Notes under the pieces: model-generated
Database searches by the model: none
Told to the model about the DNA's origin: nothing
Seen by the model: the letters and a program-made list of their open reading frames with translations, nothing else
NCBI GenBank assembly: GCA_021794075.1
Contig: JAJYRM010000001.1
Span: forward strand, 1 to 64,000
Length of the DNA stretch: 64,000 nt
Direction of reading: 5' to 3'
Source of the DNA: Bacteroidota bacterium
GTDB taxonomy: Bacteria > Bacteroidota > Ignavibacteria > Kryptoniales > JAKASW01
Translations under genes and position numbers: made by a program
In this document: piece by piece, positions 17,354 through 26,780 of the stretch
Layout: each line of letters opens with the position of its first letter
How positions within the stretch are numbered: position 1 is the stretch's first letter

Positions 17354-17665
17354 ATGATTCCCGTCCTTATCTTTTGGATTCACATAACCGGCGCGGTTTA
17401 CCTCTTCGTGAAGAAATATTACGAAGAGACAATCGGGGAAGCCTTTCTGACGCTCGGCTTCGCCGCGATCATATTTACGGCTGGCTGGACTTTCTCTTCT
17501 TTCATGGTCCACATGCTCTTCGGACCTCAGGGGGTCAGTCGAATTCTCAACGACGACTCGCTATCACTCATACTCCTCACGATGCTCGAGGCAATCTTCT
17601 ACAAGTTGTGGTTCCGTAAATCGTCCGCGGGAACGCAGCCCGGCGCGGTGGCAGATGACGACTAG
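17354..17665 (+). CDS. Small membrane protein of unknown function
   Basis: The 103-residue protein has three likely membrane helices (about 2-19, 28-52 and 68-85) and a short hydrophilic tail. I recognise no family. Its stop overlaps the start of the RNA methylase gene by 11 bases, which argues that it is translated. Codon use is like that of its neighbours. The ribosome binding site is weak. Confidence 0.6.
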   Translation: MIPVLIFWIHITGAVYLFVKKYYEETIGEAFLTLGFAAIIFTAGWTFSSFMVHMLFGPQGVSRILNDDSLSLILLTMLEAIFYKLWFRKSSAGTQPGAVADDD

Positions 17666-18224
17666 GGAAATGCATAAGCTTTCCCATTCCGAAATCGCTG
17701 CCCGAAGAAAGAGCGTCGAACAAGCAATCGCCTCAAGCAGAACTCCGATTTACGGATTGATCGAAAATGTCCGCAGCCTTTACAACGTCGGTTCAATCTT
17801 CAGAACTTCCGACGCCGTCCTTCTTTCGAGATTATACATCACCGGATTCAGTCCGCACCCTCCGCGCCCGGAAATATCCAAGACGGCCCTCGGAGCCGTC
17901 GAAAGCGTTCCCTGGTCCTTCCACAAAAACCCGATGGAGGCGGTTGAAGAACTCAAGTCAAAAGGCGTCAAACTCATCGTGCTCGAACAAGTGAAAGAAA
18001 GCGTTCCAATTTGGGAGCTCTCGACCGGCGTATTTCCCGCCTGCATCGCGGTCGGCAACGAAATTGGAGGGATAACCAAGGACGTTCTCGACGCAGCCGA
18101 CATCGCAGTTGAGATTCCCATGCTCGGCGTCAAGCACTCGCTAAACGTCGCCGTGGCGTACGGAGTAGCCGTGTACAAACTGTTCGAAATGTATACCCGC
18201 CTGAATGGAGAAAGAAAACTCTGA
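17655..18224 (+). CDS. TrmH/SpoU-family RNA 2'-O-methyltransferase
   Basis: The 189-residue SPOUT methyltransferase shows the three SpoU motifs: NVRSLYNVGSIFRTSDA near 38, FPACIAVGNEIGGI in the middle and PMLGVKHSLNVAVA near the end. It uses S-adenosylmethionine to methylate a ribose in tRNA or rRNA. There is no extra N-terminal substrate-binding domain, so it is a minimal member and the target is open. Translation may begin at ATG 17655 or at the ATG five codons later. Confidence 0.9.
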   Translation: MTTREMHKLSHSEIAARRKSVEQAIASSRTPIYGLIENVRSLYNVGSIFRTSDAVLLSRLYITGFSPHPPRPEISKTALGAVESVPWSFHKNPMEAVEELKSKGVKLIVLEQVKESVPIWELSTGVFPACIAVGNEIGGITKDVLDAADIAVEIPMLGVKHSLNVAVAYGVAVYKLFEMYTRLNGERKL

Positions 18225-18351
18225 GCGCTAGGCTCTAAATTCTAAACATCGTAGAAACCCAATGGGGAAAAAGCGGAGGGTCGGCGAGCCATTTGGGATT
18301 TACCATTTTGAATTTGAGTAGGGTTCAGATCTTAGAATTTCGATTCTCTTT

Positions 18352-19002
18352 TTAGAAAGCAGAGGTGAAGTACTCGAACCTCTCTTCGGTGTGAATCCTA
18401 ATAACCCCTGCCCTGACAAGATTGACTAAAATTCGCGATGCGCGCCGCTCGCTTATGTTTACAAATTTGGCATAGTCCCTGACAGTTATCCGTTCCTTCT
18501 CTTCGAGATATTTGAAAAGCCTTCTCTCGTTTTCACCGATTATGACGGATAACGGTTCGCTATCGGGATTCTCGCTTTCCAGAATTTTCACGACTTCTCT
18601 GCTCGCGATCACGCTCTTGTCGTTTATCCTGATGTAAACTCTCGCGTCGCGTGAAAGGACATCCCGAAAATCTTGCAGCCTGTGGGGTTTGATCCGGCTC
18701 TCCTCGACGATTGCGACCACAACGTCCTTCCTGTTCAGCTCAATCACCTGAACGATGGGGTCGATCGGAGGCTCGCAGTAGTCCTTCGCCGCTTCTCTGA
18801 TTAGGTCTATTTCCGATTTCTCGCTCGGCACTCCATAGATTGTCCCATCATCGTCAACGCCGAAGAGTATCATTCCTCCTTTAGTGTTCGCGAAGGCTAT
18901 CAACTCTTTGGCAATCTTCTCGACCGAACTGAACTGGCGTTTGAATTCGATCTTGAAATTCTCGCCTTCCGAGATCAGAGTTTTTAGTTCAGCGACGTCC
19001 AC
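18352..19002 (-). CDS. AlbA_2 (Schlafen-like) DNA-binding domain regulator
   Basis: Residues 1 to about 120 form an AlbA_2 domain: ENFKIEFKRQF at the start, then ELIAFANTKGGMILFGVDDDGTIYG, the core motif of the family. A C-terminal winged helix follows (ERITVRDYAKFVNISERRASRILVNLVRAGVIRI). The combination suggests a transcription regulator. No ATG is available; GTG at 19002 is the likely start. It is a single gene with gaps of more than 100 bases on both sides. Confidence 0.82.
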   Translation of the reverse strand: MDVAELKTLISEGENFKIEFKRQFSSVEKIAKELIAFANTKGGMILFGVDDDGTIYGVPSEKSEIDLIREAAKDYCEPPIDPIVQVIELNRKDVVVAIVEESRIKPHRLQDFRDVLSRDARVYIRINDKSVIASREVVKILESENPDSEPLSVIIGENERRLFKYLEEKERITVRDYAKFVNISERRASRILVNLVRAGVIRIHTEERFEYFTSAF

Positions 19003-19172
19003 GTCTTCAAAATTCTCAATTGTTAATTTTGAACTCTTAGCTGAAGTTAAGAAAGATCCGATTCAAAATTAAGTATGGAGGCTGCTCATTTTTTTGCTTG
19101 ATTGATCGCCAAGAATCTCCCCGTCAACGCCCTATTAACCTTCTAGAAATCATGATTTAGAATTCGGATTGC

Positions 19173-19892
19173 TCACCATCCTCTTGCTTTCATTCTTACG
19201 AGGATATCCGCGGTCCTGAATTCGACGAATCTCGCCTCTGACTCGGGTGAAAAATGAAGCGGGTCTGGAACGATCGCTTCCAGCTCCGCCGCCTGATCTC
19301 GCGTAAGCGCCGATGCGGGTTCATTAAAGTAGTATTCACTCGCGGCCTCGGCGCCGAAAATGCCACGGCCGAACTCTATGTAATTAAGATAAAGCTCCAG
19401 TATTCGGCTCTTGCTGAGATAAAAGTTCAGCATGTATGCGGATATCATCTCGTTAAGTTTAGTCAGCGGATCTCTGCTAGTAGAAAACCAGAGATTCTTC
19501 GCAAGCTGCATCGATATCGTGCTCGAGCCGCGAACTATCCTCATCGCCCTGACATCCGCTTTGAACGCCTGCTCGACCTCGTACCAGTCGACGCCGTTGT
19601 CCTGGTAGAAGGTTCCGTCTTCGCCAACGATGATCGCGTGAACAAGGTTCTTGGAAATCATAGACAGAGGAACGAACGTCCTGTGAATCACATAACGCTC
19701 GCGCCTGGCCTTAGCCTGGCTTATCCTCTCCTTCATGAGCGCGGTGACGCGTGGATTCACGGTGCGGAGCCTTGCCACTTCCCATGGCGTGGGAAGCAAT
19801 ATCGCTTCGACAACCAGGAATGCAAGAACAAGTATGGATACTACTCGCCGCGCTGAGAGCCGGTGGCGGCGCAGCCTGATCTCACCATTCAT
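19173..19892 (-). CDS. mtgA: Monofunctional peptidoglycan glycosyltransferase
   Basis: This is a GT51 domain protein of 239 residues with one N-terminal membrane anchor (about 17-34) and no transpeptidase domain. The catalytic Glu91 lies in VGEDGTFYQDNGVDW, and RGSSTISMQLAKNLW is the second hallmark. It polymerises lipid II at the outer face of the inner membrane. Its ATG overlaps the ruvX stop by four bases. Confidence 0.93.
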   Translation of the reverse strand: MNGEIRLRRHRLSARRVVSILVLAFLVVEAILLPTPWEVARLRTVNPRVTALMKERISQAKARRERYVIHRTFVPLSMISKNLVHAIIVGEDGTFYQDNGVDWYEVEQAFKADVRAMRIVRGSSTISMQLAKNLWFSTSRDPLTKLNEMISAYMLNFYLSKSRILELYLNYIEFGRGIFGAEAASEYYFNEPASALTRDQAAELEAIVPDPLHFSPESEARFVEFRTADILVRMKARGW

Positions 19893-20326
19893 TTATGAGA
19901 ATCAAGATAGCTCTGCAGGATCAATTGTGACGCCATTCGATCCAGATTGCCTTTTTTCTGCCTTTCCTTTTTCTTCACACCGAGCTCCAGCTGAGTCCGT
20001 TGTGCCATGGTCGTCGTGAATCTTTCATCCCATTCGACGACTTCGACATCAAGCGATTCACTCTTTAACCTGTCACGGAGCTTCTGAGCAAACTTCGCCG
20101 CTTCGATCGCCGAATCGCCCTCCTGCCCGCTCAGTTTCAGCGGTTTGCCGACGACTATTTTTCCGACCGACATCTTTTTGACGACCTCCGTGACCCTGGC
20201 AACAAGGCTTGAATTGTTCTCCAGCGTTTCGATCCCCTGGGCGATTATCCTTAAGGGATCGCTGACAGCTACACCGACGCGTTTCATCCCGAAGTCGATA
20301 CCCATTACCCTCATTCCATCAGCCAT
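19889..20326 (-). CDS. ruvX: YqgF/RuvX-type resolvase-like nuclease
   Basis: The 145-residue RNase H-fold protein carries GIDFGMKRVGVAVSDP at the start, VVGKPLKLSGQEG in the middle and VEWDERFTT, with the family's acidic residues in place. It is known for pre-16S rRNA 5'-end processing and was earlier proposed as a Holliday-junction resolvase. It overlaps rel by eight bases upstream and mtgA by four downstream. Confidence 0.93.
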   Translation of the reverse strand: MADGMRVMGIDFGMKRVGVAVSDPLRIIAQGIETLENNSSLVARVTEVVKKMSVGKIVVGKPLKLSGQEGDSAIEAAKFAQKLRDRLKSESLDVEVVEWDERFTTTMAQRTQLELGVKKKERQKKGNLDRMASQLILQSYLDSHK

Positions 20327-22535
20327 TCTGATTTCTCCCGGGAGAGCCAGTAGATATTCTGTCCACCTTAGTAACTCCCGCGATTTTCTTGAGTTTATCT
20401 ATAATGCGCTCCAGGTGCTCTTTGTCTTTCACATAAACAATTATCTGACTCTCGAAGATGGCGTCTCTGACTTCCGCCGACACGCTCCGTATGTTCGTGT
20501 TCTGATAGCTTGAGATGGAGTGAGTAAGCTCTGTAAGAATTCCGGGCCGATCCATCCCGGAGACCGAGACACCCGCGACGAACAGGCCGCCGCTCTCGCC
20601 TGGCCAGGTGGCATCCACGATCCGCTCCCGAGCGGCGCCTGCCATTCGCGCAAGGTTAGGGCAGTTCTTCCTGTGGACCTTAATTCCCTCCCCAGTCGTC
20701 ACAAACCCCACAATTTCGTCTCCCGGTATCGGGTTACAGCATTTCGCGTAAGATACTTTCCAGTCGCTGCGCGAACCGTCCACGACGATCCCCTCCGACG
20801 ATCTCCTGGCGATCTCCACGAAAGTCTGTGTGGGTTTAGCGGCCTCGGATGTTTCCTTCACCGCCCTCTGCTGCGTCAAGCGGGCGATCAGCCTCTCCGG
20901 CTCTACCTCCTCTTCGGCGATTGCGACGTAAAATCTTTGCGCGTTCTCGTACTTAAGGTCCCTTAAGAGCTTCACGAAATCGTCTTCGCCCAGCGTCAGT
21001 TTATGTTTCTTCAGCCTCTTCGTCCAGGTTTCTTCTCCCTCTACGGCCTTCTTCCTCGTCTCGTCGTTTATCCAGCGCCTTATGTGGGCTTTGGCCTTTC
21101 TCGACACGACGAATTTTTCCCAATCCGGATTGACGTTCTGGTTTGAAGAAGTGATAATCTCTATCTGGTCGCCGCTGTTCAGCTTGGTGTTGAGCGGAAC
21201 GATCCGTCCGTTCACCTTCGCGCCGACGCAATGAGTGCCAACCTGCGAGTGTATTTCGAATGCGAAGTCTACAGGAGTCGATCCCTTGGGGAGAACTTGA
21301 AGGTCACCCTTCGGCGTGAAAACGTAAATCTCATCCTGGTACAGGTCGAGTTTGAATCCCTCGAGGAAACTTTTGGCGGCGTCCTCACCGCTCGAAATAG
21401 CCGGCTGCTCAAGGATCTCGCGAACCCATGAAATCCATTCATCGAGCTTCCGGTCCGTCACGTTCACATCCTCTTTGTACTTCCAGTGTGCGGCGACGCC
21501 ACGATCCGCGACTTCATCCATCTGGCGCGTCCTGATTTGCACTTCTACCATCTTCCCTTCCGGCCCGACAACCGTCGTGTGGATCGACTGGTAACCGTTT
21601 TGCTTTGGAACGGAGATGTAATCTTTGAAACGCTCCGGCACGGGAGTGTAAATCTCCGAGACGATTCCGTACACCGAAAAACAGTCGTTCTTGTCAGGAG
21701 TATCGAGAATTACCCTCACGGCAAAGAGGTCGTATATCTCCTCTATCGGCTTGTTTCGCTTGATCATTTTATTGTAAATACTATAGATATGCTTCGGTCT
21801 TCCTAGGATCTCGAATTTATAATCATCCTGCTCGAGGCGCTTCTTTATCGGCTGGATGAATTTTCTAATGTATGCTTCGCGCTCTCTTCGCTTCGCGTTG
21901 AGTTTTCTTGATATGAATTCGTACTCTGACGTGTTGAGGTACTTGAATGCGAGGTCTTCGAATTCCCACTTCACCTTGGCAAGACCGAACCGGTGCGCCA
22001 GAGGCGCGTATATCTCAAGCGTCTCCATCGCGATCCGCTGCTGCTTCTCGGGACGGAGGAATGATAGCGTTCGCATGTTGTGAAGCCGGTCCGCGAACTT
22101 TACCAGGATTACCCTGACATCCTTTGCCATCGATAGAAGCATCCTCCTGTAGTTCTCCGCCCGGGTTATCTCATGGCTTTCGACCGCTCCGGAGATTTTT
22201 GTCACCCCGTTCACGATGTCCGCGATGCCGTCCCCGAATTCGGCTCTGATCGATTTAAGATCGTATCCCGTGTCTTCGACAACATCGTGAAGAAGCGCGG
22301 AAGCTACCGACACGTCATCAAGCGGAATTTCTTTTGCCACCACGAGGGCGACCTCATATGGATGAGAAAAATACGGTTCTCCTGACGCGCGCGGCTTTCC
22401 TTTGACGTGGGCGTTCCAGCTGAACTCGAACGCACGCCTTATCAGATTCTCGTCGAAGGCATAGAGATTATTTCTGCACACGTCAAGGAGTCGGTTCAAC
22501 TTCTCGACGCTTTTGACATCCGCAAGGTAAGACAC
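20319..22535 (-). CDS. rel: Bifunctional (p)ppGpp synthetase/hydrolase
   Basis: The 738-residue RelA/SpoT homologue has the full domain set. The HD hydrolase has His83-Asp84 in LLHDVVEDT and KFADRLHNMRTL. The synthetase has YDLFAVRVIL and GYQSIHTTVVGPEG. A TGS domain (IYVFTPKGDLQVLPKGSTPVDFAF), a zinc-finger/helical part (YAKCCNPIPGDEIVGFVT) and a C-terminal ACT domain follow. Both active sites look intact, so it should both make and degrade the alarmone. The likely start is GTG at 22535, seven bases after GGAAGG. Confidence 0.95.
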   Translation of the reverse strand: MSYLADVKSVEKLNRLLDVCRNNLYAFDENLIRRAFEFSWNAHVKGKPRASGEPYFSHPYEVALVVAKEIPLDDVSVASALLHDVVEDTGYDLKSIRAEFGDGIADIVNGVTKISGAVESHEITRAENYRRMLLSMAKDVRVILVKFADRLHNMRTLSFLRPEKQQRIAMETLEIYAPLAHRFGLAKVKWEFEDLAFKYLNTSEYEFISRKLNAKRREREAYIRKFIQPIKKRLEQDDYKFEILGRPKHIYSIYNKMIKRNKPIEEIYDLFAVRVILDTPDKNDCFSVYGIVSEIYTPVPERFKDYISVPKQNGYQSIHTTVVGPEGKMVEVQIRTRQMDEVADRGVAAHWKYKEDVNVTDRKLDEWISWVREILEQPAISSGEDAAKSFLEGFKLDLYQDEIYVFTPKGDLQVLPKGSTPVDFAFEIHSQVGTHCVGAKVNGRIVPLNTKLNSGDQIEIITSSNQNVNPDWEKFVVSRKAKAHIRRWINDETRKKAVEGEETWTKRLKKHKLTLGEDDFVKLLRDLKYENAQRFYVAIAEEEVEPERLIARLTQQRAVKETSEAAKPTQTFVEIARRSSEGIVVDGSRSDWKVSYAKCCNPIPGDEIVGFVTTGEGIKVHRKNCPNLARMAGAARERIVDATWPGESGGLFVAGVSVSGMDRPGILTELTHSISSYQNTNIRSVSAEVRDAIFESQIIVYVKDKEHLERIIDKLKKIAGVTKVDRISTGSPGRNQNG

Positions 22536-22932
22536 TTAAAAACCTTCCAAAATATCTTCAATATCCAATTTAAGGGAGTGGCCATAATTTCCAAGCCCCT
22601 TCCAAAGCTCCAGAGTAGACCTAAAGAAATGAATTCTTCATTTCACGAATCGCCGCATTTACACCGATGACAATGACATATTCTCAAAAAGGGGTAATCA
22701 ACTCGGGATCGCGCAGATGCTTTTTCTTGATTCAAATCCCACAAACGTCTGGTTTTCGTATGATTAGCAACTGCATTTGACGTATTTGAGGAATTCTCCA
22801 TCATTTCTTCTCCCAGATGTTTTGTCAAACTTATCATGACTCATTTTCGTTGACTTTATTGGCCTTGCTGGCTAAATTAATCAGTCCTAAAGGATTATCC
22901 GGACGATTCTGCCGAACCTTTGGCGAGACATC
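22536..22932. other. Intergenic region between rel and the tRNAs
   Basis: About 400 AT-richer bases between the divergent rel gene and tRNA-Leu. A minus frame of 64 codons at 22643-22837 has no family resemblance or ribosome binding site. The right end holds the tRNA promoter; I see nothing else to name. Confidence 0.6.
22850..22878 (+). promoter_or_regulatory. Sigma-70-type promoter for the tRNA genes
   Basis: TTGACT and TAAATT are separated by exactly 17 bases, and tRNA-Leu starts 55 bases after the -10 box. The boxes and spacing fit a housekeeping promoter. Transcription could continue past the two tRNAs to the hairpin at 23319. Confidence 0.65.
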
Positions 22933-23018
22933 GCCGGGGTGGCGGAATTGGTAGACGCGAAGGACTTAAAATCCTTTGGCCCCAAAGGGCCGTGCGGGTT
23001 CAAGTCCCGCCCTCGGCA
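22933..23018 (+). tRNA. tRNA-Leu (UAA anticodon)
   Basis: The 86-base cloverleaf has acceptor arms GCCGGGG and CCTCGGC, a long variable arm as in class II tRNAs, and a T loop of GTTCAAGTC. The anticodon loop CTTAAAA between GGA and TCC arms gives UAA. The 3' CCA is not encoded; the discriminator is A. Confidence 0.96.
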
Positions 23019-23139
23019 CTGTCCGAATCCCCTATGGGCAACCTGTCCAACCCCGCGGAAGCGGAGATTCGTTCTGCTAAAGTCACAGGACGTGGTTGGT
23101 TTAGAGTTGAGTTCTTGTATAACTTGTTTTGGTTTTCCG

Positions 23140-23214
23140 GGCGATTAGCTCAGTTGGTTTAGAGCGCTACATTGACATTGTAGAGGTCAGAAGTTCGAAT
23201 CTTCTATCGCCCAC
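23140..23214 (+). tRNA. tRNA-Val (GAC anticodon)
   Basis: The 75-base cloverleaf has acceptor arms GGGCGAT and ATCGCCC, anticodon stem CTACA/TGTAG around loop TTGACAT, and T loop GTTCGAATC. CCA is not encoded. It lies 121 bases after tRNA-Leu. Confidence 0.96.
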
Positions 23215-23318
23215 GAGTTCCGCTCTATAGATCGGGGCAATAGTAGATTTCCAAACGAGTTGAAAGCTAGAAAGTCGAGAATATTAACACGAAATCGCCG
23301 GGGGTTTGGTTCCAGAAG

Positions 23319-23342
23319 AATCGGAGACTCCTCCGATTTTTT
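23319..23342 (+). terminator. Rho-independent terminator before thrS
   Basis: AATCGGAG and CTCCGATT form an eight-base-pair stem around an ACTC loop, followed by six T. It ends only 22 bases before the thrS ATG. It closes the tRNA transcript and, if the transcript continues, could act as an attenuator in the thrS leader. Confidence 0.8.
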
Positions 23343-23364
23343 GTTATGAAGAGAATAGTCGAAA

Positions 23365-25266
23365 ATGCCTAAGGTAACTTTACCCAATAAGTCGATCATC
23401 GAAGTAGCCCCCTCTACTCCGGCAATTGAAATTGCGAAGAAAATCAGCAGGTCGCTCGCGGAAGACGCGCTCGCGGTAAAAATCAACGGAAAAGTCTCGG
23501 ACCTGAACACCCCTATTGCTTCGGACTGCGAATTGCAATTCCTCACCTTCGAGGATCCCGAAGGGAAAGAGGTCTACTGGCACAGCAGTTCGCACCTCAT
23601 GGCGCATGCGATCCAAGCACTTCACCCGGAAGCAAAATTCGGAGTCGGTCCGGCCATCGAAGACGGCTTCTACTATGATATCGATATTGACAAGACTCTC
23701 ACCCCAGACGATCTCGAAGCCATTGAGAAGAAAATGCACGAGATCTCGGAGCAGAACGCTTCGTTCGAGAGAAAGGTTGTGCAGAAGGAAGACGCGCTAA
23801 AATTCTTCAAGGCGAAGAAGGACCCCTACAAGCTCGAAATAATCGGCGCGCTTGACGAGACCATAACCTTCTACAGCGAAGGTGAGTTCACCGATCTCTG
23901 CCGCGGCCCGCATGTCCCATCGGCCGGAAAGTTAAAGTACTTCAAGCTCCTCGGCACCAGCGGCGCCTACTGGCGCGGCGACAGCAAGAACAAGATGCTT
24001 CAGCGCGTGTACGGCGTCTCGTTCCCTAAAAAGAAGATGCTGGAAGATCATTTAAAAATGCTCGAGGAAGCAAAGCTGCGAGACCATCGAAGGTTGGGAC
24101 GTGAGCTCGAGCTGTTCGTGTTTCATGACATCGCCCCCGGCGCGCCCTTCTGGCTTCCCAAAGGCATGATTATCTTCAGAGAACTCGAGAAATTCATCCG
24201 CGAAGAACTCGACAGGATGAATTACGACGAGATCTCTACTCCGATGCTGGTCAAGAAGGACCTCTGGGAACAGTCAGGACACTGGGGCCACTACCAGGAG
24301 AACATGTTCATCCTCAAGGTCGACGAAGATATTTATTCGTTGAAGCCGATGAACTGCCCCGAGAGCACTTACGTTTATCGACACAAGGTGAGAAGTTACC
24401 GCGACCTTCCGCTTCGCTATTCGGAAATAGGAAGGCTCCATCGCAACGAGATATCTGGCGCGCTCGGAGGGATGTTCCGTGTCCGTCAGATTACGATGGA
24501 CGATGCCCACATATATTGTCGCCCTGACCAGATACTCCCGGAAATAAACGACCTCATTGGCCTGGTCAGGCGAATTTATGGCCTGTTTAATTTCGAAGTA
24601 TCTTTCAAGCTCTCCACAAAGCCGGACGGCGCCATGGGCGATCCGAAGCTATGGGAAGAGGCCGAGAAATCTCTTAGGCTGGCGCTTGAAAATAACGGCA
24701 TAAAATACGGCGTGAAGGAAAAAGACGGCGCCTTCTACGGTCCGAAGATAGATATTCAGATCAAAGACGCTCTCGGCAGAGAATGGCAAGTCGCGACAAT
24801 TCAGCTCGACTTCGTGATGCTTCCGGAGAGGTTCGATTTGACGTACATTGACGCGGATGGTCAAGCGAAGCGGCCGGTAGCGATTCACCGCGCCGTATTC
24901 GGCTCGTTTGAGAGATTTGTGGGAATTCTTACAGAACATTTTGCAGGCGCGTTCCCCACTTGGCTTTCACCTGTTCAGGCAGCTGTTCTGCCGATAACCG
25001 ACGGTTTCAACGATTACGCGCAGTCTGTGGTCGATGCCCTCAAGGCAGTAAAAATCCGAGCCGAGCTGGATGACCGCAATGAAAAAGTCGGTTACAAGAT
25101 TCGCGAATGGGAAACAAAGAAAGCCCCCTATATGTTGATAGTTGGACAGAAAGAGAAGGACTCCGGCACGGTATCGGTTCGAAAACACCATGAAGGTGAC
25201 AAGGGATCGGTGAACCTATCGGAGTTCGTTGAAAGTATAAAGAAAGAAATTTCAGAAAAAAAGTAG
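23365..25266 (+). CDS. thrS: Threonyl-tRNA synthetase
   Basis: The 633-residue class II synthetase begins with a TGS domain (1-60). The editing domain carries HSSSHLMAHAIQALHP and the conserved GFYYD. The catalytic core has MNCPES and the motif 2 region RYSEIGRLHRNEISGAL. The C-terminal anticodon-binding domain ends VGQKEKDSGTVSVRKH. It charges tRNA-Thr and clears mischarged Ser. It heads a run of translation genes; infC follows ten bases after its stop. Confidence 0.97.
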   Translation: MPKVTLPNKSIIEVAPSTPAIEIAKKISRSLAEDALAVKINGKVSDLNTPIASDCELQFLTFEDPEGKEVYWHSSSHLMAHAIQALHPEAKFGVGPAIEDGFYYDIDIDKTLTPDDLEAIEKKMHEISEQNASFERKVVQKEDALKFFKAKKDPYKLEIIGALDETITFYSEGEFTDLCRGPHVPSAGKLKYFKLLGTSGAYWRGDSKNKMLQRVYGVSFPKKKMLEDHLKMLEEAKLRDHRRLGRELELFVFHDIAPGAPFWLPKGMIIFRELEKFIREELDRMNYDEISTPMLVKKDLWEQSGHWGHYQENMFILKVDEDIYSLKPMNCPESTYVYRHKVRSYRDLPLRYSEIGRLHRNEISGALGGMFRVRQITMDDAHIYCRPDQILPEINDLIGLVRRIYGLFNFEVSFKLSTKPDGAMGDPKLWEEAEKSLRLALENNGIKYGVKEKDGAFYGPKIDIQIKDALGREWQVATIQLDFVMLPERFDLTYIDADGQAKRPVAIHRAVFGSFERFVGILTEHFAGAFPTWLSPVQAAVLPITDGFNDYAQSVVDALKAVKIRAELDDRNEKVGYKIREWETKKAPYMLIVGQKEKDSGTVSVRKHHEGDKGSVNLSEFVESIKKEISEKK

Positions 25267-25276
25267 GAGACCGCCT

Positions 25277-25837
25277 ATCAACACTCCAAAGCTCAGGATA
25301 AACAGCGACATCAGGGCGGCAAACGTCCGCCTGATAGACTCCGACGGTAAGCAGCTCGGGGTCATGCAGCCGCGCGAAGCCATGAGGCTCGCCGAGACAA
25401 GAGGCTTGGACCTCGTCGAGATAGTACCCACCTCTAATCCGCCCGTATGTAAGCTCGTCGACTATGGGAAGTATATGTATGAGGTCGGCAAGAAAGAAAA
25501 AGCGAAGACGAAAGGCCAGTCTTCCGCGCAGCTGAAGGAAATCAGATTTCATCCGAATACGGATGAGCACGACTTCGAATTCAAGTCGCGTCATGCGAAA
25601 GAGTTTCTCGAGCAGGGCCACAAAGTGAAAGGAACCGTCCAATTCAAAGGCCGGGAAATCACTTACGCCGCGCATGGCGAGGAACTCCTGAACAAGTTCG
25701 TGGAATTCCTTGCGGAAGTCGGAAAGGTGGAGCAGAAGCCAAAGCTTGAGGGAAGAAGTATGGCGGTAATAATCGCACCCGATAAAACAAAGAAGAAATC
25801 GGGTGAACCGAAGCAAAAAGAGACAAAGGAAGAATAA
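25277..25837 (+). CDS. infC: Translation initiation factor IF-3, AUC start codon
   Basis: The product of 186 residues is complete only when read from ATC at 25277: it begins [21 protein letters not shown], and the INxxIR opening is the universal IF-3 start. AGGAGA lies six bases before this ATC. The first ATG in frame (25364) would remove the conserved N-domain start. IF-3 itself rejects non-AUG starts, so an AUC (or AUU) start lets it limit its own synthesis, as known in enterobacteria. The [26 protein letters not shown] core and the C-domain [16 protein letters not shown] are normal. Confidence 0.95.
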   Translation: MNTPKLRINSDIRAANVRLIDSDGKQLGVMQPREAMRLAETRGLDLVEIVPTSNPPVCKLVDYGKYMYEVGKKEKAKTKGQSSAQLKEIRFHPNTDEHDFEFKSRHAKEFLEQGHKVKGTVQFKGREITYAAHGEELLNKFVEFLAEVGKVEQKPKLEGRSMAVIIAPDKTKKKSGEPKQKETKEE

Positions 25838-25838
25838 A

Positions 25839-26033
25839 ATGCCGAAGATGAAGACAAATCGTGCGATGGCGAAGAGAATAAAGAGAACCGCCACCGGAAA
25901 GTATCTTCGCGAGAAGGCTTTCAGAAGTCACATTCTCACGTCGAAGACCCAGAAGAGAAAACGCCAGTTGCGCAAGGGGGCTGTCCTCGACAAGACGGAC
26001 ACTAACCGCGTTCGCGGGATGCTGAACGAATAA
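25839..26033 (+). CDS. rpmI: 50S ribosomal protein L35
   Basis: The 64-residue basic protein starts [17 protein letters not shown], as in all L35 proteins. The ATG at 25839 lies one base after the infC stop and behind AAGGAAG; an in-frame upstream extension inside infC is not used. It is a component of the large subunit. Confidence 0.96.
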   Translation: MPKMKTNRAMAKRIKRTATGKYLREKAFRSHILTSKTQKRKRQLRKGAVLDKTDTNRVRGMLNE

Positions 26034-26219
26034 AAAGGCAAACTTCCAGGGAAGACGCCCCTGCAAGGCCTCTTGACTTCCACAGAGCCTTCCGGGTCCA
26101 TCAAAGGGCACGCGGGTCTCATGGGGTTGATAAGGCCTTCGAGGAGAAATGTTTTCGCCGCTTGGTGACTCTTTGCCCCGAAAATATTATATTTAAATCC
26201 ATAATGGAGAAGAACTGAA

Positions 26220-26567
26220 ATGCCACGTGCAAAAAATAAGGTAGCCTCTCACAGAAGGCGAAAAAAGACGCTTGAGTTAGCAAAAGGCTACTGGGGCGCA
26301 CGCAGCAAAGTACATACTGTTGCGAAACATCATGTTGAGAAAGCGCTCCAACACGCGTACAGAGATCGCCGCAAGAAGAAACGCGAGTTCCGGAGCTTGT
26401 GGATAGTCCGCATCAACGCGGCAGCCCGCGAAAACGGAACGACCTATTCACGACTAATCGCAGCGCTCGCGAAGAAGGAAGTCTCAATAAACAGGAAAGT
26501 CCTGGCCGATCTTGCAGCGAACAACCCGGAAACGTTCAAGCAAGTCGTCCAATTCGCTCTTAACTGA
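26220..26567 (+). CDS. rplT: 50S ribosomal protein L20
   Basis: The 115-residue protein starts [24 protein letters not shown], with the usual helical, very basic N-terminus and conserved [14 protein letters not shown]. It is needed early in 50S assembly and is a known autoregulator of the infC-rpmI-rplT mRNA in other bacteria. Here 186 bases with GC-rich pairing potential separate it from rpmI, longer than the rest of the operon spacing. Confidence 0.97.
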   Translation: MPRAKNKVASHRRRKKTLELAKGYWGARSKVHTVAKHHVEKALQHAYRDRRKKKREFRSLWIVRINAAARENGTTYSRLIAALAKKEVSINRKVLADLAANNPETFKQVVQFALN

Positions 26568-26625
26568 CGAAACCTTCTTGACTATGCTATTCAATGTCAA
26601 GAGTGGTGGACTTAGGTAATTAACC

Positions 26626-26697
26626 AAATCTTCCTGCGTTCGATCCGAAGGATTCCTTCGGGAAGGCTTTTTGATTGAAACGCAGGAAGATTTTTTT
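26626..26697 (+). terminator. Strong terminator with nested hairpin after rplT
   Basis: AAATCTTCCTGCGTT at 26626-26640 pairs with AACGCAGGAAGATTT at 26679-26693, a 15-base-pair stem running into seven T. Inside the loop a second hairpin (CCGAAGG/CCTTCGG, 26645-26661) is followed by its own GGCTTTTTG. The double form suggests a terminator with possible alternative folding. Confidence 0.8.
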
Positions 26698-26716
26698 ATA
26701 TCCGGACAAAAGGATA

Positions 26717-26780
26717 CCGCAGTAAAGCCGGAGGGTCGCTTATAGACCGATCCGTTTTATTGGACTCTGCAATACTGCGG
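26717..26780 (+). promoter_or_regulatory. Structured leader before pheS
   Basis: CCGCAGTA at 26717-26724 is complementary to TACTGCGG at 26773-26780, and a GGTC/GACC hairpin lies between them. The 3' arm ends 14 bases before the pheS ATG, next to the only purine-rich stretch (CGGGA), so pairing could limit ribosome access. The regulator, if any, is unknown. Confidence 0.45.

Noticed and set aside
23215..23364. T-box leader for thrS
   Set aside because: The space holds only one hairpin with T run; there is no specifier stem or T-box sequence, and T-boxes are not expected in this group.
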